A stretch of DNA of 64,000 nt from Fictibacillus solisalsi. GTDB taxonomy: Bacteria; Bacillota; Bacilli; Bacillales; Fictibacillaceae. Where the stretch lies: NCBI RefSeq assembly GCF_900103485.1, contig NZ_FNHW01000006.1, forward strand, positions 1-64,000, in the 5' to 3' direction. This document shows, in pieces, positions 54,126 through 62,907 of this stretch. The notes beneath the pieces were generated by a model. It saw only the letters and a list, made by a program, of their open reading frames with translations. It did not search any database and had not been told where the DNA came from. The translations under genes and the position numbers were made by a program. How positions within the stretch are numbered: the first letter of the stretch is position 1; each line of letters starts with the position of its first letter.

Positions 54126-54614
54126 TTATTTATTCAATTCAACTGTTTCGTTAACATCTGCCGATTGAGCATTTTGCCCTGTTATTCGTTTAAACATGAA
54201 CGCTATTCTCTTTGTAAAACTGCCGGTTTCCCAATATTCAGCAGCTTCTACTTTTACTTTTATCAAGACAATGTTGGGATCATCATAAGTGGTTTGCATA
54301 ATTTTGTCATAGGCGAATCCCCACAATTCCTTCTTCTTAGCTAAATCCTCAACGATTTCCGCTCTTCCACGGATGGAAACATAGGATTTACCTGCATAAG
54401 CCACATTTACTTCTTGATTGTGTAAAATTTCATCATATTTATTCGTCTCTTTTTTAGTGAAAAACCATAAGTCACCGTCAAATTCAACTTCTTGGGTTTT
54501 CATTGGACGAGAAACCAGTCCTTCTTTCGTTACCGTGGTCAGCATGGCCGTGTCTATGTCTTTGATTAATTCTCTTACGGTTTCCATTTCTTTTTGTTCC
54601 ATCGTGTTAGACAT
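54126..54614 (-). CDS. PNPOx-fold general stress protein (YdaG-like)
   Basis: A 162-residue protein of the flavin-binding pyridoxamine-phosphate-oxidase fold, general stress protein 26 type. Segments AMLTTVTKEG and LVSRPMKTQEVEFDGDLWFF (about 26-57) and KSYVSIRGRAEI are characteristic. Enzyme activity unknown. The start ATG 54614 follows GAGGTGAGGG on the - strand; an upstream GTG is less likely. Confidence 0.85.
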   Translation of the reverse strand: MSNTMEQKEMETVRELIKDIDTAMLTTVTKEGLVSRPMKTQEVEFDGDLWFFTKKETNKYDEILHNQEVNVAYAGKSYVSIRGRAEIVEDLAKKKELWGFAYDKIMQTTYDDPNIVLIKVKVEAAEYWETGSFTKRIAFMFKRITGQNAQSADVNETVELNK

Positions 54615-54731
54615 TTCCCTCACCTCGTAAAAGTGTAATAGTGGTATATTCCCCTTTACACCAACTTTTACTCTGGTATGGTCATTACGATACGAACTCT
54701 AAATTGAAACCAATTCCCATCCATACGATTG

Positions 54732-55169
54732 TTATTCGGGCATTTTCCGCGCCGTAACAGCGAGCCTGTTCCAAGCGTTGATTACGACGATTTGCATAAT
54801 GATTTCGGACATTTGCTTTTCATCAAAATATCGTGCAGCTTCATTGTAGACATCATCAGGAACATGTGACTCTGCGACGAGGGTTACAGCTTCTGTCAGA
54901 GCAAGAACCGCCCGTTCTTCCGGAGTAAAATAGGGAGTCTCCCTCCAAGCATTTAATGCATAGATCCTTTGCTCGGTTTCACCTATTTCGCGCGCCTCCT
55001 TTGTATGCATATTCAGGCAAAATGCGCAGCCGTTGATTTGTGATGCCCGAATTTTGATCAGTTCCTTTAGTTTCTTATCAATACTCGTGCCGGATACATA
55101 TTTCTCTACGGCAAACATCGCCTGATAGGCGCCTGGTTCCACGTCTTCCATTCGAATTCTTTCTTTCAT
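54732..55169 (-). CDS. AhpD/CMD-like alkylhydroperoxidase domain protein
   Basis: A 145-residue all-helical protein of the carboxymuconolactone decarboxylase/AhpD family. The redox pair C-x2-C and the family His are in NGCAFCLNMHTKEAR (about 47-61), and ALNAWRET and INAWNRLAV follow. Proteins of this type reduce peroxides or organic adducts. I choose ATG 55169, preceded by GGAGGGA. Confidence 0.85.
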   Translation of the reverse strand: MKERIRMEDVEPGAYQAMFAVEKYVSGTSIDKKLKELIKIRASQINGCAFCLNMHTKEAREIGETEQRIYALNAWRETPYFTPEERAVLALTEAVTLVAESHVPDDVYNEAARYFDEKQMSEIIMQIVVINAWNRLAVTARKMPE

Positions 55170-55312
55170 TCTTTTTCCCTCCATACAACTTTTTTGTCTG
55201 ACACTTACAAGACGAAACAGCCTCTTACTTTGTGACAAAATAAACAGAAGTTCAGAGAAAAACTTCTTGTTAGCGATTAGGCTTCTGTATCTATAGCCAG
55301 GAATTTATATGT

Positions 55313-55596
55313 AACGATTCAAGGAAGACCAAGTAAGGGCGAGCTGCATGCCGGGTTCTCATTTGAATCATTGGATTTTGAAGGAATGCGTTAAACTATG
55401 GAGAAGTTGTGGTTTTGGAAGAAGAAATACCGGAGTTTCAAGGCAGCTTGTTAGTAAAGGATTTATCATTGGTGCTCTGCACAATCATTGGCTGTTTATC
55501 AAGCCAACCATCCTTTATATTCACTTTCAATCGGTTGAACCGCCGTTGACTTTTGCAAAGAAAGCAGCGGAGGCACTTGTTGTTTTAAAGGAGTGA
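55313..55596 (+). pseudogene. Decayed DUF1259 gene fragment
   Basis: Three frames joined by two frameshifts read as one protein: GELHAGFSFESLDFEG, then NALNYGEVVVLEEEIPEFQ, then LVSKGFIIGALHNHWL, ILYIHFQSVEPPL and AKKAAEALVVL to the stop at 55596. The ALHNH...LYIHF segment matches the DUF1259 (LppY/LpqO) family as I know it. The N-terminal half and a proper start are missing. Not functional as it stands. Confidence 0.65.
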
Positions 55597-55761
55597 AGTC
55601 CAAAAGGACATGTAGAACAGGGTTAATGACCATAAGCTGTTACGTAAGGGCTAAGAAGGACTTTTTGCTTCATGTTTGAGCTTTCTCTATCGCCCCTTTC
55701 TCTAATGACTTTTATACCCATCGGGCGATCAGCAGGACGGGAAAGAATGTGTGTGCAAAAT

Positions 55762-55800
55762 AAACAATAGCCCAACGTGTAAGCCGGGCTATTGTTTATT
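55762..55800. terminator. Bidirectional terminator
   Basis: Stem AAACAATAGCCC / GGGCTATTGTTT with T-rich flanks on both sides. It terminates the 48-residue gene on the - strand. 55597-55761 has nothing that I recognise. Confidence 0.85.
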
Positions 55801-55806
55801 TTTTTG

Positions 55807-55953
55807 TTATCTTTCCGTAACCTCTTCATCCACAAAACGGGTACCCGTAAATGCACCTCTTTGGTTACTCGGGTTTTCTATGGTTGAGACATAATCCTCT
55901 GGTTTCTTATTTGAGGCAATGATTCGTTTGCTGCCAAGAGTTTTATGTTCCAT
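55807..55953 (-). CDS. Small conserved-looking protein, 48 residues
   Basis: A short but well framed gene: GGGGGAAT ribosome site, ATG at 55951-55953, 48 codons, and a terminator right after. The peptide MEHKTLGSKRIIASNKKPED... ends RFVDEEVTER, is hydrophilic and has no signal peptide. It resembles short Bacillus proteins of unknown function, but I cannot name the family. Confidence 0.6.
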   Translation of the reverse strand: MEHKTLGSKRIIASNKKPEDYVSTIENPSNQRGAFTGTRFVDEEVTER

Positions 55954-56047
55954 TTTTAGATTCCCCCAGTAATTTTTTGAATATGAAATATTGCATATTT
56001 TAGGTCGAATAGCAAAAAGTCGATCATAATACTTTCTATTGATTACC

Positions 56048-56221
56048 TCACTGCTGTTGCTGACCTTGTCCCTGCATCCCAGATCCCATTCCCATCATAT
56101 TAGAAGCGAGGGGCACAATATTTTTCATTTTCCCACCATTCCCGCTCATCATTTGATAAGCAGCAATACCAACTCCAACCGAAGCAATAATGGGTAAGAT
56201 ACTGTTTAGGTTTGTTTTCAT
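56048..56221 (-). CDS. Small Met/Gln-rich protein, 57 residues
   Basis: Starts MKTNLNSILPIIASVGVGIA, with one hydrophobic segment, then MMSGNGGKMKNIVPLASNMM and a Gly-Met-Gln tail ending in five Gln. GAGGTGTT precedes the ATG. It looks like a small membrane or spore-associated Bacillus protein (DUF3918-like at best); not identified. Confidence 0.55.
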   Translation of the reverse strand: MKTNLNSILPIIASVGVGIAAYQMMSGNGGKMKNIVPLASNMMGMGSGMQGQGQQQQ

Positions 56222-56405
56222 CTACAACACCTCGTTTTGGGAATTAGTTCATTTCTGAACCAATACTATTTTGTCTTAAATAAATTGATTAAATTAAGGA
56301 GATTGTTACCAAAGCCGCTTAACCATTAGATTAAATTTCAATTGATGCATAATTTAATTGGAACTCCTCATGCTAAAAATGAAGGAAAAGAAAGGAGTGA
56401 ACGTA

Positions 56406-56912
56406 TTGAATAAGAAACACAGATTTATTCAGCTCATGATGGTCATTATCTTGACAGCTGCTTTATCAGCCTGTATGAATCGAAACGATAATAATCAGCA
56501 GGGGATGGAGAATCGGAACAAAAGTATGAGGAACATAAGCACGGATGAAAATACAGGCGACAATGAGAACCGGGGCAACCGACTGGACATTGCAAATGAG
56601 GCAGCTGATGAAGTTGCCAAGCTGCCGGAAGTACGCAGGGCCAATGTAATCGTTACAGATAACAACGCTTATGTGGCAGCTGTTCTGGAGGATGGCACCA
56701 ATGGCAAGCTGACAAAGGATACCGAGAAAAAAATAGCAGATAGAGTAAAAAGCACAGACCCGGATATCAACAACGTATTTGTGTCCACTAACCCTGACTT
56801 TGTGGACCGTGTTCAAAAGTACGTGGACGATGTTCAGGCCGGAAAACCGGTCAGAGGGTTCTTTGATGAATTCAGCGAGATGGTTCAAAGACTATTCCCA
56901 ACCCAAAGATAA
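56406..56912 (+). CDS. YhcN/YlaJ-family sporulation lipoprotein
   Basis: A 168-residue lipoprotein with a signal peptide, lipobox LSAC and lipidated C23, then an Asn/Asp-rich linker and the YhcN/YlaJ domain (AADEVAKLPEVRRANVIVTD, then AYVAAVLEDG and IADRVKSTDPDINNVFVSTN). Family members are in the spore inner membrane region in Bacillus. The start is TTG 56406, 8 nt after AAAGGAG. Supports a spore former. Confidence 0.85.
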   Translation: MNKKHRFIQLMMVIILTAALSACMNRNDNNQQGMENRNKSMRNISTDENTGDNENRGNRLDIANEAADEVAKLPEVRRANVIVTDNNAYVAAVLEDGTNGKLTKDTEKKIADRVKSTDPDINNVFVSTNPDFVDRVQKYVDDVQAGKPVRGFFDEFSEMVQRLFPTQR

Positions 56913-56935
56913 GGTTTTAAAAAGTTTGAACAAAA

Positions 56936-56976
56936 AATAAGGACAAGAGCTAAGCGCTCTTGCCTTATTTTTTTGT
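56936..56976. terminator. Terminator after YhcN-like gene
   Basis: Stem AATAAGGaCAAGAGC / GCTCTTGcCTTATT with T-tract on the + strand and A-tract before it, so likely bidirectional. Confidence 0.85.
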
Positions 56977-57082
56977 TAAATCTATTCATTTTCTGTGCAG
57001 CTTTACCACCTTATATTTCATTGAGCATGAACAGCAGCTCTTTTTAAGGTGTTGCTCCATAGGATTTGTTGCATGCTGTACC

Positions 57083-57601
57083 CTATATCACTCTCTGCTT
57101 GATCCGCGCCACAAGCGGCACAACAATAATGCCAGCAATGACAACCTGCAGGAAGTTGCCAGGGATGGAGCCGAACGGCTGGATCCAGTTGTGGTAAAGG
57201 ATGACTTCGGCAAAATAATAGCCAACGATTTTGATGACAAGGGCTGTGATGACTGCCAGTGTATTGACCAGCACTTTGTTGCCGGGGACTTTTTCGGAGA
57301 TCAGCCCAGCCACATAGCCCATCGCTCCTACAATTACGAAGGTGAACGGTGCCCATATCGTCCATGGGGAGAGCAAATCATATAAGCCCATTCCGAAGGC
57401 CCCTGCAACGGCGCCTGTTTTTCTGCCGAACACAAAGGCGGCGATAAACAATGGAACATTGCCCAGGTGGATTAATCCACCGTTCCCCATGATAGGGAGC
57501 TTTATGTTAATAAACACGGTTGCCACATAGGTCAAACCGATGAAAAGTGCATTGATGACTAATGCTCTTGTTCTAGTCGCTCTTACTGCTGTAGTACTCA
57601 C
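57083..57601 (-). CDS. ECF transporter S component
   Basis: A 172-residue integral membrane protein with about six hydrophobic segments. The features IHLGNVPLFIAAFVFGRKTGA and GMGLYDLLSPW are those of substrate-binding S components (vitamin or precursor uptake) that work with a shared EcfAAT module encoded elsewhere. Substrate cannot be told (HmpT/ThiW, QueT and others are similar). Best start: GTG 57601 after AAAGAGG, giving STTAVRATRT; longer forms exist upstream but cross a perfect palindrome. Confidence 0.8.
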   Translation of the reverse strand: MSTTAVRATRTRALVINALFIGLTYVATVFINIKLPIMGNGGLIHLGNVPLFIAAFVFGRKTGAVAGAFGMGLYDLLSPWTIWAPFTFVIVGAMGYVAGLISEKVPGNKVLVNTLAVITALVIKIVGYYFAEVILYHNWIQPFGSIPGNFLQVVIAGIIVVPLVARIKQRVI

Positions 57602-57622
57602 AATAGTAACCTCTTTCGTCTT

Positions 57623-57638
57623 TAACGAATATTCGTTA
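57623..57638. promoter_or_regulatory. Perfect 16-bp palindrome upstream of ECF gene
   Basis: TAACGAAT-ATTCGTTA lies just before the S-component start, downstream of a TATAAT (- strand; ATTATA at 57662-57667). A good operator candidate for an unknown repressor. Confidence 0.55.
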
Positions 57639-57793
57639 TTAATTGGGATTTCCCACTCATCTATTATAGCCACCTGTGACGTTTTAGAAAATAGTGAAAT
57701 GAAAGAAACCTTAAGTTTGTTAAAATAGATACGTATGAAAGAGTTTACTGCGCTATTTTTAATAGAGAATTTTTACCGAAGGAGGGGGTTGCG

Positions 57794-59557
57794 CTGTTAC
57801 AGCTGCTGCCTTTAATGCTTGAGCGGGCGGGGGTTCTCGTGATGGTGGCTTTTTTGCTTTCCAGATTGAAATCATTCCGGCAAATCGTTCATCAAGAGCA
57901 TAATCAAAAAGAAAAGATGCTTCTTATCCTGATATTCGGCGCTTTTGGCATCATCAGCAACTATACCGGGATCGAGATAAATAATGGAGCCATCGTGTCG
58001 CAAACCTGGCAGGCGGATGTGGATTATGATGCGGCCATTGCGAACACTCGAATCATGGGTGTAGCCATTGGCGGATTGCTCGGCGGGCCCATCGTTGGCT
58101 TGGGTGTGGGACTAATTGCTGGTCTCCACCGTTTGACGCTCGGCGGGTTCACGGCTGAAGCCTGTGCGATTTCCACCATTCTGGCAGGATTAATCACAGG
58201 TTTGCTTGGCCGCCGATTTGGCATCATCGGAAGGAACCGCTCACCGTGGGGAGCAGTAGCGGTAGGGATTTTGATGGAGATCATCCAGATGGGTGTCATT
58301 TTGCTGACTGCACGTCCGTTTGAAGCGGCTTCTCATTTGGTTGAGGTAATCGCCATACCGATGATTACGATCAATGGGCTCGGAACGCTCATTTTTATCA
58401 TGATCATCCAAAGCATTTTAATGGAGGAAGAGCGTACTCGCGCGCTTCAAACCCATAATGCGCTTCAGATTGCTCAGCAAACGCTTCCTTTTTTCCGTCA
58501 GGGCTTAAATTTTCATTCCTGCGGGGAGGCAGCGAAGATCATTTTGCAAGCAACTAAGGCGGATGCTATATCGATCACGGATAAGAAACAGGTGCTGGCT
58601 CATGCCGGAGCGGCTTCAGACCATCACCAGCCTGGTCAAAACATGGCAACCCTGTTGACGAAAAAGGTCATTGAAAACGGGAAGATCTTGATTGCCAGGT
58701 CAACAGAGGAAATCCAGTGCTATCGAGAAAATTGTCCATTGCAGGCCGCGATCGTTGTTCCTTTGCAGGTTCGCGATGAAACGGTGGGCTCACTGAAGCT
58801 GTACTTTGAGGACGCGGAAAAGCTCGATCAGGTGGAGCAAGAGCTGGCGGAAGGCTTAAGCAAGCTGTTTTCCACTCAGCTGGAACTGGCAGAAGCGGAG
58901 CGACAGCAAAAATTATTAAAGGATGCTGAGGTAAAAGCTTTGCAGGCGCAAGTACACCCGCACTTTTTGTTTAATGCCATCAATACCATTTCAAGCCTTG
59001 TCCGGACGGATGCACAAAAAGCAAGGAAACTCTTGATTCAGCTGGGCGTGTTCTTTCGCAGCAACCTGCAGGGAGCACGGCATTTGCTGATTCCGTTGGA
59101 AAAGGAAATTGAACATGTGGAGGCCTATCTGTCACTCGAGCAAGCGCGTTTTCCGGGTAAATATGAAGTGGAGTTTGATATCGAGCCGCAACTGAACCAT
59201 GTACTCATACCGCCATTTACGCTGCAGCCTTTGGTAGAAAATGCGATCCGCCATGCGTTTTCTAACAGGAAACAGGGAAACGTGAAGGTTACCGCTTATA
59301 TGAATCGGGACAAAATGATGTTAACAACTGAAGACAATGGCAAGGGGATTCCTGCCGACCTGATCCAATCGCTCGGAAAGGAGTCGGTCCGCTCCGAAGA
59401 GGGGACCGGAACTGCACTTTGGAACATACGGAAGCGAATACAGGAGATCTACGGAATGGAGGGTTCCTTTATGATTCAAAGTGAACAGGATTCAGGAACA
59501 AAGGTGACCATGACCCTGCCATTAACCCAAAACAAGTGGAGTGAAAATGATGTTTAA
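57794..59557 (+). CDS. LytS-type sensor histidine kinase
   Basis: A 587-residue membrane kinase: five to six N-terminal helices (5TM-5TMR_LYT domain, about 1-210), a GAF-like domain (about 225-350), HisKA-like phosphoacceptor His in QVHPHFLFNAINTI (about 390-403) and an HATPase end (LVENAIRHAF, then DNGKGIP and GTGTALWNIR). No ATG fits the ribosome site: GGAGG (57781-57785) is 8 nt before CTG 57794, which restores the usual LQLLPLMLER start, whereas ATG 57815 is 29 nt away. Its 3' end overlaps the response regulator gene. Confidence 0.9.
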   Translation: MLQLLPLMLERAGVLVMVAFLLSRLKSFRQIVHQEHNQKEKMLLILIFGAFGIISNYTGIEINNGAIVSQTWQADVDYDAAIANTRIMGVAIGGLLGGPIVGLGVGLIAGLHRLTLGGFTAEACAISTILAGLITGLLGRRFGIIGRNRSPWGAVAVGILMEIIQMGVILLTARPFEAASHLVEVIAIPMITINGLGTLIFIMIIQSILMEEERTRALQTHNALQIAQQTLPFFRQGLNFHSCGEAAKIILQATKADAISITDKKQVLAHAGAASDHHQPGQNMATLLTKKVIENGKILIARSTEEIQCYRENCPLQAAIVVPLQVRDETVGSLKLYFEDAEKLDQVEQELAEGLSKLFSTQLELAEAERQQKLLKDAEVKALQAQVHPHFLFNAINTISSLVRTDAQKARKLLIQLGVFFRSNLQGARHLLIPLEKEIEHVEAYLSLEQARFPGKYEVEFDIEPQLNHVLIPPFTLQPLVENAIRHAFSNRKQGNVKVTAYMNRDKMMLTTEDNGKGIPADLIQSLGKESVRSEEGTGTALWNIRKRIQEIYGMEGSFMIQSEQDSGTKVTMTLPLTQNKWSENDV

Positions 59558-60296
59558 GGCATTTATCGTTGATGATGAGCCGTTAGCCAGAGATGAACTG
59601 GAGTATTTGTTAAAAAGAAGCAAGCAAGTGGAGATTGTGGGTCAAGATGATTCCATCGAGAGTTCGATAAGCCAGCTTCAAGAGCTGCCGGTCGATGTGA
59701 TTTTCCTGGACATCCAACTGGCGGATGAAAGCGGGTTGGACTTGGCGGAAAAGATCATGGACCTTGATCCCCGTCCAGAAATTGTGTTTGCAACGGCGTA
59801 TGATGAGTACGCGCTGAAAGCTTTTGATCTGCAAGCCATTGACTACATCATGAAGCCGTTTGATGAAACCAGGGTCCAAAAGACGGTGGAAAAAGTGGCC
59901 AAGGTGATCAAGGGGAAAGAAAACCGGACAAGCCCGCCTCCAGAGCAAGGGGTGACCACCGGAAAACAAACGGACAAGCTGGCAGTGACCGTTGATGAGC
60001 GGATCGTGCTGATTGCTGTTTCTGACATTGTATCGATCGGAGCGGTTGAGGGAAAAACAGTGATTGTCACCGATCAGCAACGGTACGAGGTGAATGAGCC
60101 GTTGGTCACCTATGAGAGAAAGCTGCAGCAGAAATCGATCATTCGCGTGCATCGCGGATACCTGGTGAATTTGGATAAAATTGTGGAGATCCAGCCCTGG
60201 TTTAACTCCACCTATAACCTGATCATGAAGGACGGAGAGAAAATCCCGGTCAGTCGGACGTTTACAAAAAATTTGAAAGAGCATTTCGGCTTTTAA
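59550..60296 (+). CDS. LytTR-family response regulator
   Basis: A 248-residue response regulator: receiver domain (about 1-120) with acidic pocket VDDE (9-12), phospho-Asp in VIFLDIQL and Lys in YIMKPFD, and a LytTR DNA-binding domain (about 145-245, IVSIGAVEGKTVIV, then HRGYLVNLDKI). ATG 59550 overlaps the kinase stop by 8 nt. The neighbour cstA lies 135 nt downstream, probably its target, as in the BtsSR-BtsT and LytST-LrgAB pyruvate systems. Confidence 0.92.
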   Translation: MFKAFIVDDEPLARDELEYLLKRSKQVEIVGQDDSIESSISQLQELPVDVIFLDIQLADESGLDLAEKIMDLDPRPEIVFATAYDEYALKAFDLQAIDYIMKPFDETRVQKTVEKVAKVIKGKENRTSPPPEQGVTTGKQTDKLAVTVDERIVLIAVSDIVSIGAVEGKTVIVTDQQRYEVNEPLVTYERKLQQKSIIRVHRGYLVNLDKIVEIQPWFNSTYNLIMKDGEKIPVSRTFTKNLKEHFGF

Positions 60297-60365
60297 AAGA
60301 TGCAATTCAATGGCTGGATCATGTCATTCAGCTCCTTGTTTTTGCATTTTAAAATGAAAACCCTC

Positions 60366-60379
60366 TGTGAACGCTTTCA
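60366..60379 (+). promoter_or_regulatory. cre site upstream of cstA
   Basis: TGTGAACGCTTTCA matches the CcpA cre consensus at 13 of 14 positions, 53 nt before the cstA start. Glucose repression of cstA would fit its name (carbon starvation). Confidence 0.7.
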
Positions 60380-60431
60380 TTTAGTAAGATGAAGGATACA
60401 TAAATGAAAAGAGGCAGAGGGGGAGAATAAA

Positions 60432-62228
60432 TTGAATGCGGTTTCAATTGTTATCGGATCCATTTGTATATTAATGATAGCTTATCGGTTATATGGAACG
60501 TTCATGGCGGCAAAGGTCATGAAATTAAATGATGCTAAGCCGACCCCGGCACACGAATTAAATGATGGGAAGGATTATGTTCCAACCAATAAATGGGTAA
60601 CGTTCGGACATCACTTTGCAGCGATTGCAGCTGCCGGACCACTCGTTGGTCCCATTCTGGCGGCACAATTCGGCTACCTTCCAGGGCTGCTTTGGCTATT
60701 GATCGGTGCGGTACTGGGCGGAGCAGTCCATGATGTCGTTGTATTATTTGCTTCCATGCGCAAAAAAGGGAAATCGCTTTCTGAAGTGGCAAAAGATGAA
60801 CTAGGTCCTGTAGCTGGTTTTTGTACAGGCCTTGCGATGCTCTTTATTATTACAATCACAATGGCCGGCCTGTCCATGGTTGTTCTTCATGCGCTTGAAA
60901 ACAACCCATGGGGTACGTTTGCTGTCGGTATCACCATTCCCATCGCGATGGGAGTAGGGATTGTTTATAAGAAAACAGGCAACTTGAAAGTCACGTCAAC
61001 GATCGGATTTATTTTACTTATGGTCGGCGTCTTTATGGGCCCTCAAATTCAAGAGACCGCCCTTGGCGATTGGCTGACGCTTGATACGAAAGTGTTGGCT
61101 ATCATTTTGCCAATCTATGCCTTCTTTGCCGCAGCACTGCCGGTATGGCTGCTCCTGGCACCACGGGATTACTTGAGCAGTTTTATGAAAATTGGTGTGT
61201 TCATTGCCTTGATTATCGGTGTCTTTATTATTAACCCATCGATTGAATTTCCGGCCTTTACAAAATTCGTTAATGGCGGTGGCCCGATTTTAGCGGGTCC
61301 GGTTTGGCCGTTTATCTCGATTACGATTGCCTGTGGAGCGATCTCCGGATTCCACGCCTTTGTAGGTTCAGGTACGACACCTAAGATGCTTGATAAATGG
61401 TCGGATATTAAAGTCGTTGGCTTTGGCGGAATGCTTGTGGAATGCCTGGTGGCGATCATGGCCTTGATCGCAGCAACTGCGCTTCATCCGGCGGACTATT
61501 TTGCGATCAACTCCACTCCTGAGGTATTTAAAGCATTGGGAATGGATGTTGTAAATTTGCCAGAACTCAGCCGTGAAATCGGTCTGGATCTGGAAGGCAG
61601 AACAGGCGGAGCAGTAACGCTTGCGGTCGGGATGACCTATATCTTTACCGGAATTCCCTGGTTCGCCAAGCTTTCCGCTTATTTCTTCCAGTTCGTGGTT
61701 ATGTTTGAAGCGGTATTCATCTTGACAGCGATTGATGCAGGAACACGTGTCTCCCGCTACTTGATCCAGGATTTCTTTGGTGAATTTTATAAGCCGCTGA
61801 AGAAGACAGACTGGCTTCCGGGTTCCATTATCGCCAGTGCGCTTGCCTGCTTCATGTGGGGCTATCTTCTGTACTCCGGGGATATTGGGTCGATCTGGGC
61901 ACTCTTCGGGGTATCCAACCAGATGATGGCCTCCATTGGTTTGATTATTGGAGGAACGGTTATTTTGAAAGTAGCCGACAAGAGACGATACATGCTCACG
62001 TGCCTTGTCCCGCTGGCCTATCTCTTTGTTACCGTCAATTATGCCGGTTACTGGATGGTCAAGAATGTTTACCTTAACCCGGATAACCCGGGCTACAATA
62101 TGCTGAATGCTGTACTTTCTGTGATCATGCTGATCCTCGGAGTTATCATTATGGTGGCTGCAATTAAGAAATGGCTGGAGATGTGGAACTCCCCAAGCCG
62201 GCAGCTGGAGGATGCCAAATCGGCATGA
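60432..62228 (+). CDS. cstA: CstA-family carbon starvation/pyruvate transporter
   Basis: A 598-residue protein with about 15 membrane segments. It contains family segments HHFAAIAAAGPLVGPILAAQ, GAVHDVVVLFASMRKKGKSL and GTTPKMLDKW. CstA/BtsT proteins import pyruvate (and perhaps peptides) with protons or sodium when carbon is short. Start: TTG 60432 after GGGGGAG. A cre site and an adjacent LytS/LytT pair suggest double control by glucose and by an external signal, likely pyruvate. Confidence 0.93.
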   Translation: MNAVSIVIGSICILMIAYRLYGTFMAAKVMKLNDAKPTPAHELNDGKDYVPTNKWVTFGHHFAAIAAAGPLVGPILAAQFGYLPGLLWLLIGAVLGGAVHDVVVLFASMRKKGKSLSEVAKDELGPVAGFCTGLAMLFIITITMAGLSMVVLHALENNPWGTFAVGITIPIAMGVGIVYKKTGNLKVTSTIGFILLMVGVFMGPQIQETALGDWLTLDTKVLAIILPIYAFFAAALPVWLLLAPRDYLSSFMKIGVFIALIIGVFIINPSIEFPAFTKFVNGGGPILAGPVWPFISITIACGAISGFHAFVGSGTTPKMLDKWSDIKVVGFGGMLVECLVAIMALIAATALHPADYFAINSTPEVFKALGMDVVNLPELSREIGLDLEGRTGGAVTLAVGMTYIFTGIPWFAKLSAYFFQFVVMFEAVFILTAIDAGTRVSRYLIQDFFGEFYKPLKKTDWLPGSIIASALACFMWGYLLYSGDIGSIWALFGVSNQMMASIGLIIGGTVILKVADKRRYMLTCLVPLAYLFVTVNYAGYWMVKNVYLNPDNPGYNMLNAVLSVIMLILGVIIMVAAIKKWLEMWNSPSRQLEDAKSA

Positions 62229-62245
62229 TTTATAAAAAACGATTG

Positions 62246-62275
62246 AGCCGCCAAATTAAAGTTTGGCGGCTTTCT
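62246..62275 (+). terminator. cstA terminator
   Basis: Stem AGCCGCCAAA / TTTGGCGGCT then TTCTG. Two similar GCCGCC hairpins recur at 62506-62536 and 62795-62820. Confidence 0.85.
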
Positions 62276-62907
62276 GCTTATTCCTCTTTGAACTGACGAA
62301 TCTTTTCAACAATTGTATGGTGTTCCATACCATCATAAACAAAGAACTGTGGAGCAGCAGGAAGGTCAAACGATCTGCTGGCTGTAAAAAAAATCATACA
62401 AGACATAAAACAGTACCTGGACCATAATAACCTGCTGCAATTACAGGGACTTTCATGTCTTCATCATTTATGCAAAAAGCTAAAACTTTATTAGCCACCC
62501 TGTTGAAAGCCGCCAAAATTGTACGTGTGCGGCTTTTACTTTTGGACGCTATAACCCACACCATTCATAGATTTTTTCATAGATTAATAGTAAGACCAAT
62601 CGGGGAACACCCCTCCTTTGATTGGTCCCAAACAATTGTTTTCAACTTTACGTACTGGTGGCTGTAATAGATAAAAAATAAGGGTAGAAATGCTCTTTTT
62701 TACATAACTTGCAACAGGAATATGGTCATTTAATTCACAACCGTCTTGTCCCACCACTCGCCTTTCCCCATGGTTAACGATTAAACAGATGAAGGCCGCC
62801 AAAATTAGATTTGGCGGCATTTTTGTTATTTTTAGAAAAAGATAGTGAAGTTATGGTTAACTATTGATAATATATTGCTATAAGAGATGGGAATAGGGGG
62901 TAAACCA
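62276..62907. other. Eroded intergenic region with three related hairpins
   Basis: No intact gene. On the - strand, 62279-62390 encodes a C-terminal scrap (SFDLPAAPQFFVYDGMEHH ending KIRQFKEE) and 62394-62460 another (MKVPVIAAGYYGPGTVL) in a different frame, as if from one decayed gene; family not recognised. Hairpins with GCCGCC/GGCGGC stems lie at 62246, 62506 and 62795. TTGATAATATATT (62864-62876) is near the deoR start. Confidence 0.5.

Noticed and set aside
55623-55856. 77-codon minus-strand frame
   Set aside because: It overlaps the 48-residue gene and its terminator in another frame and has no ribosome site.
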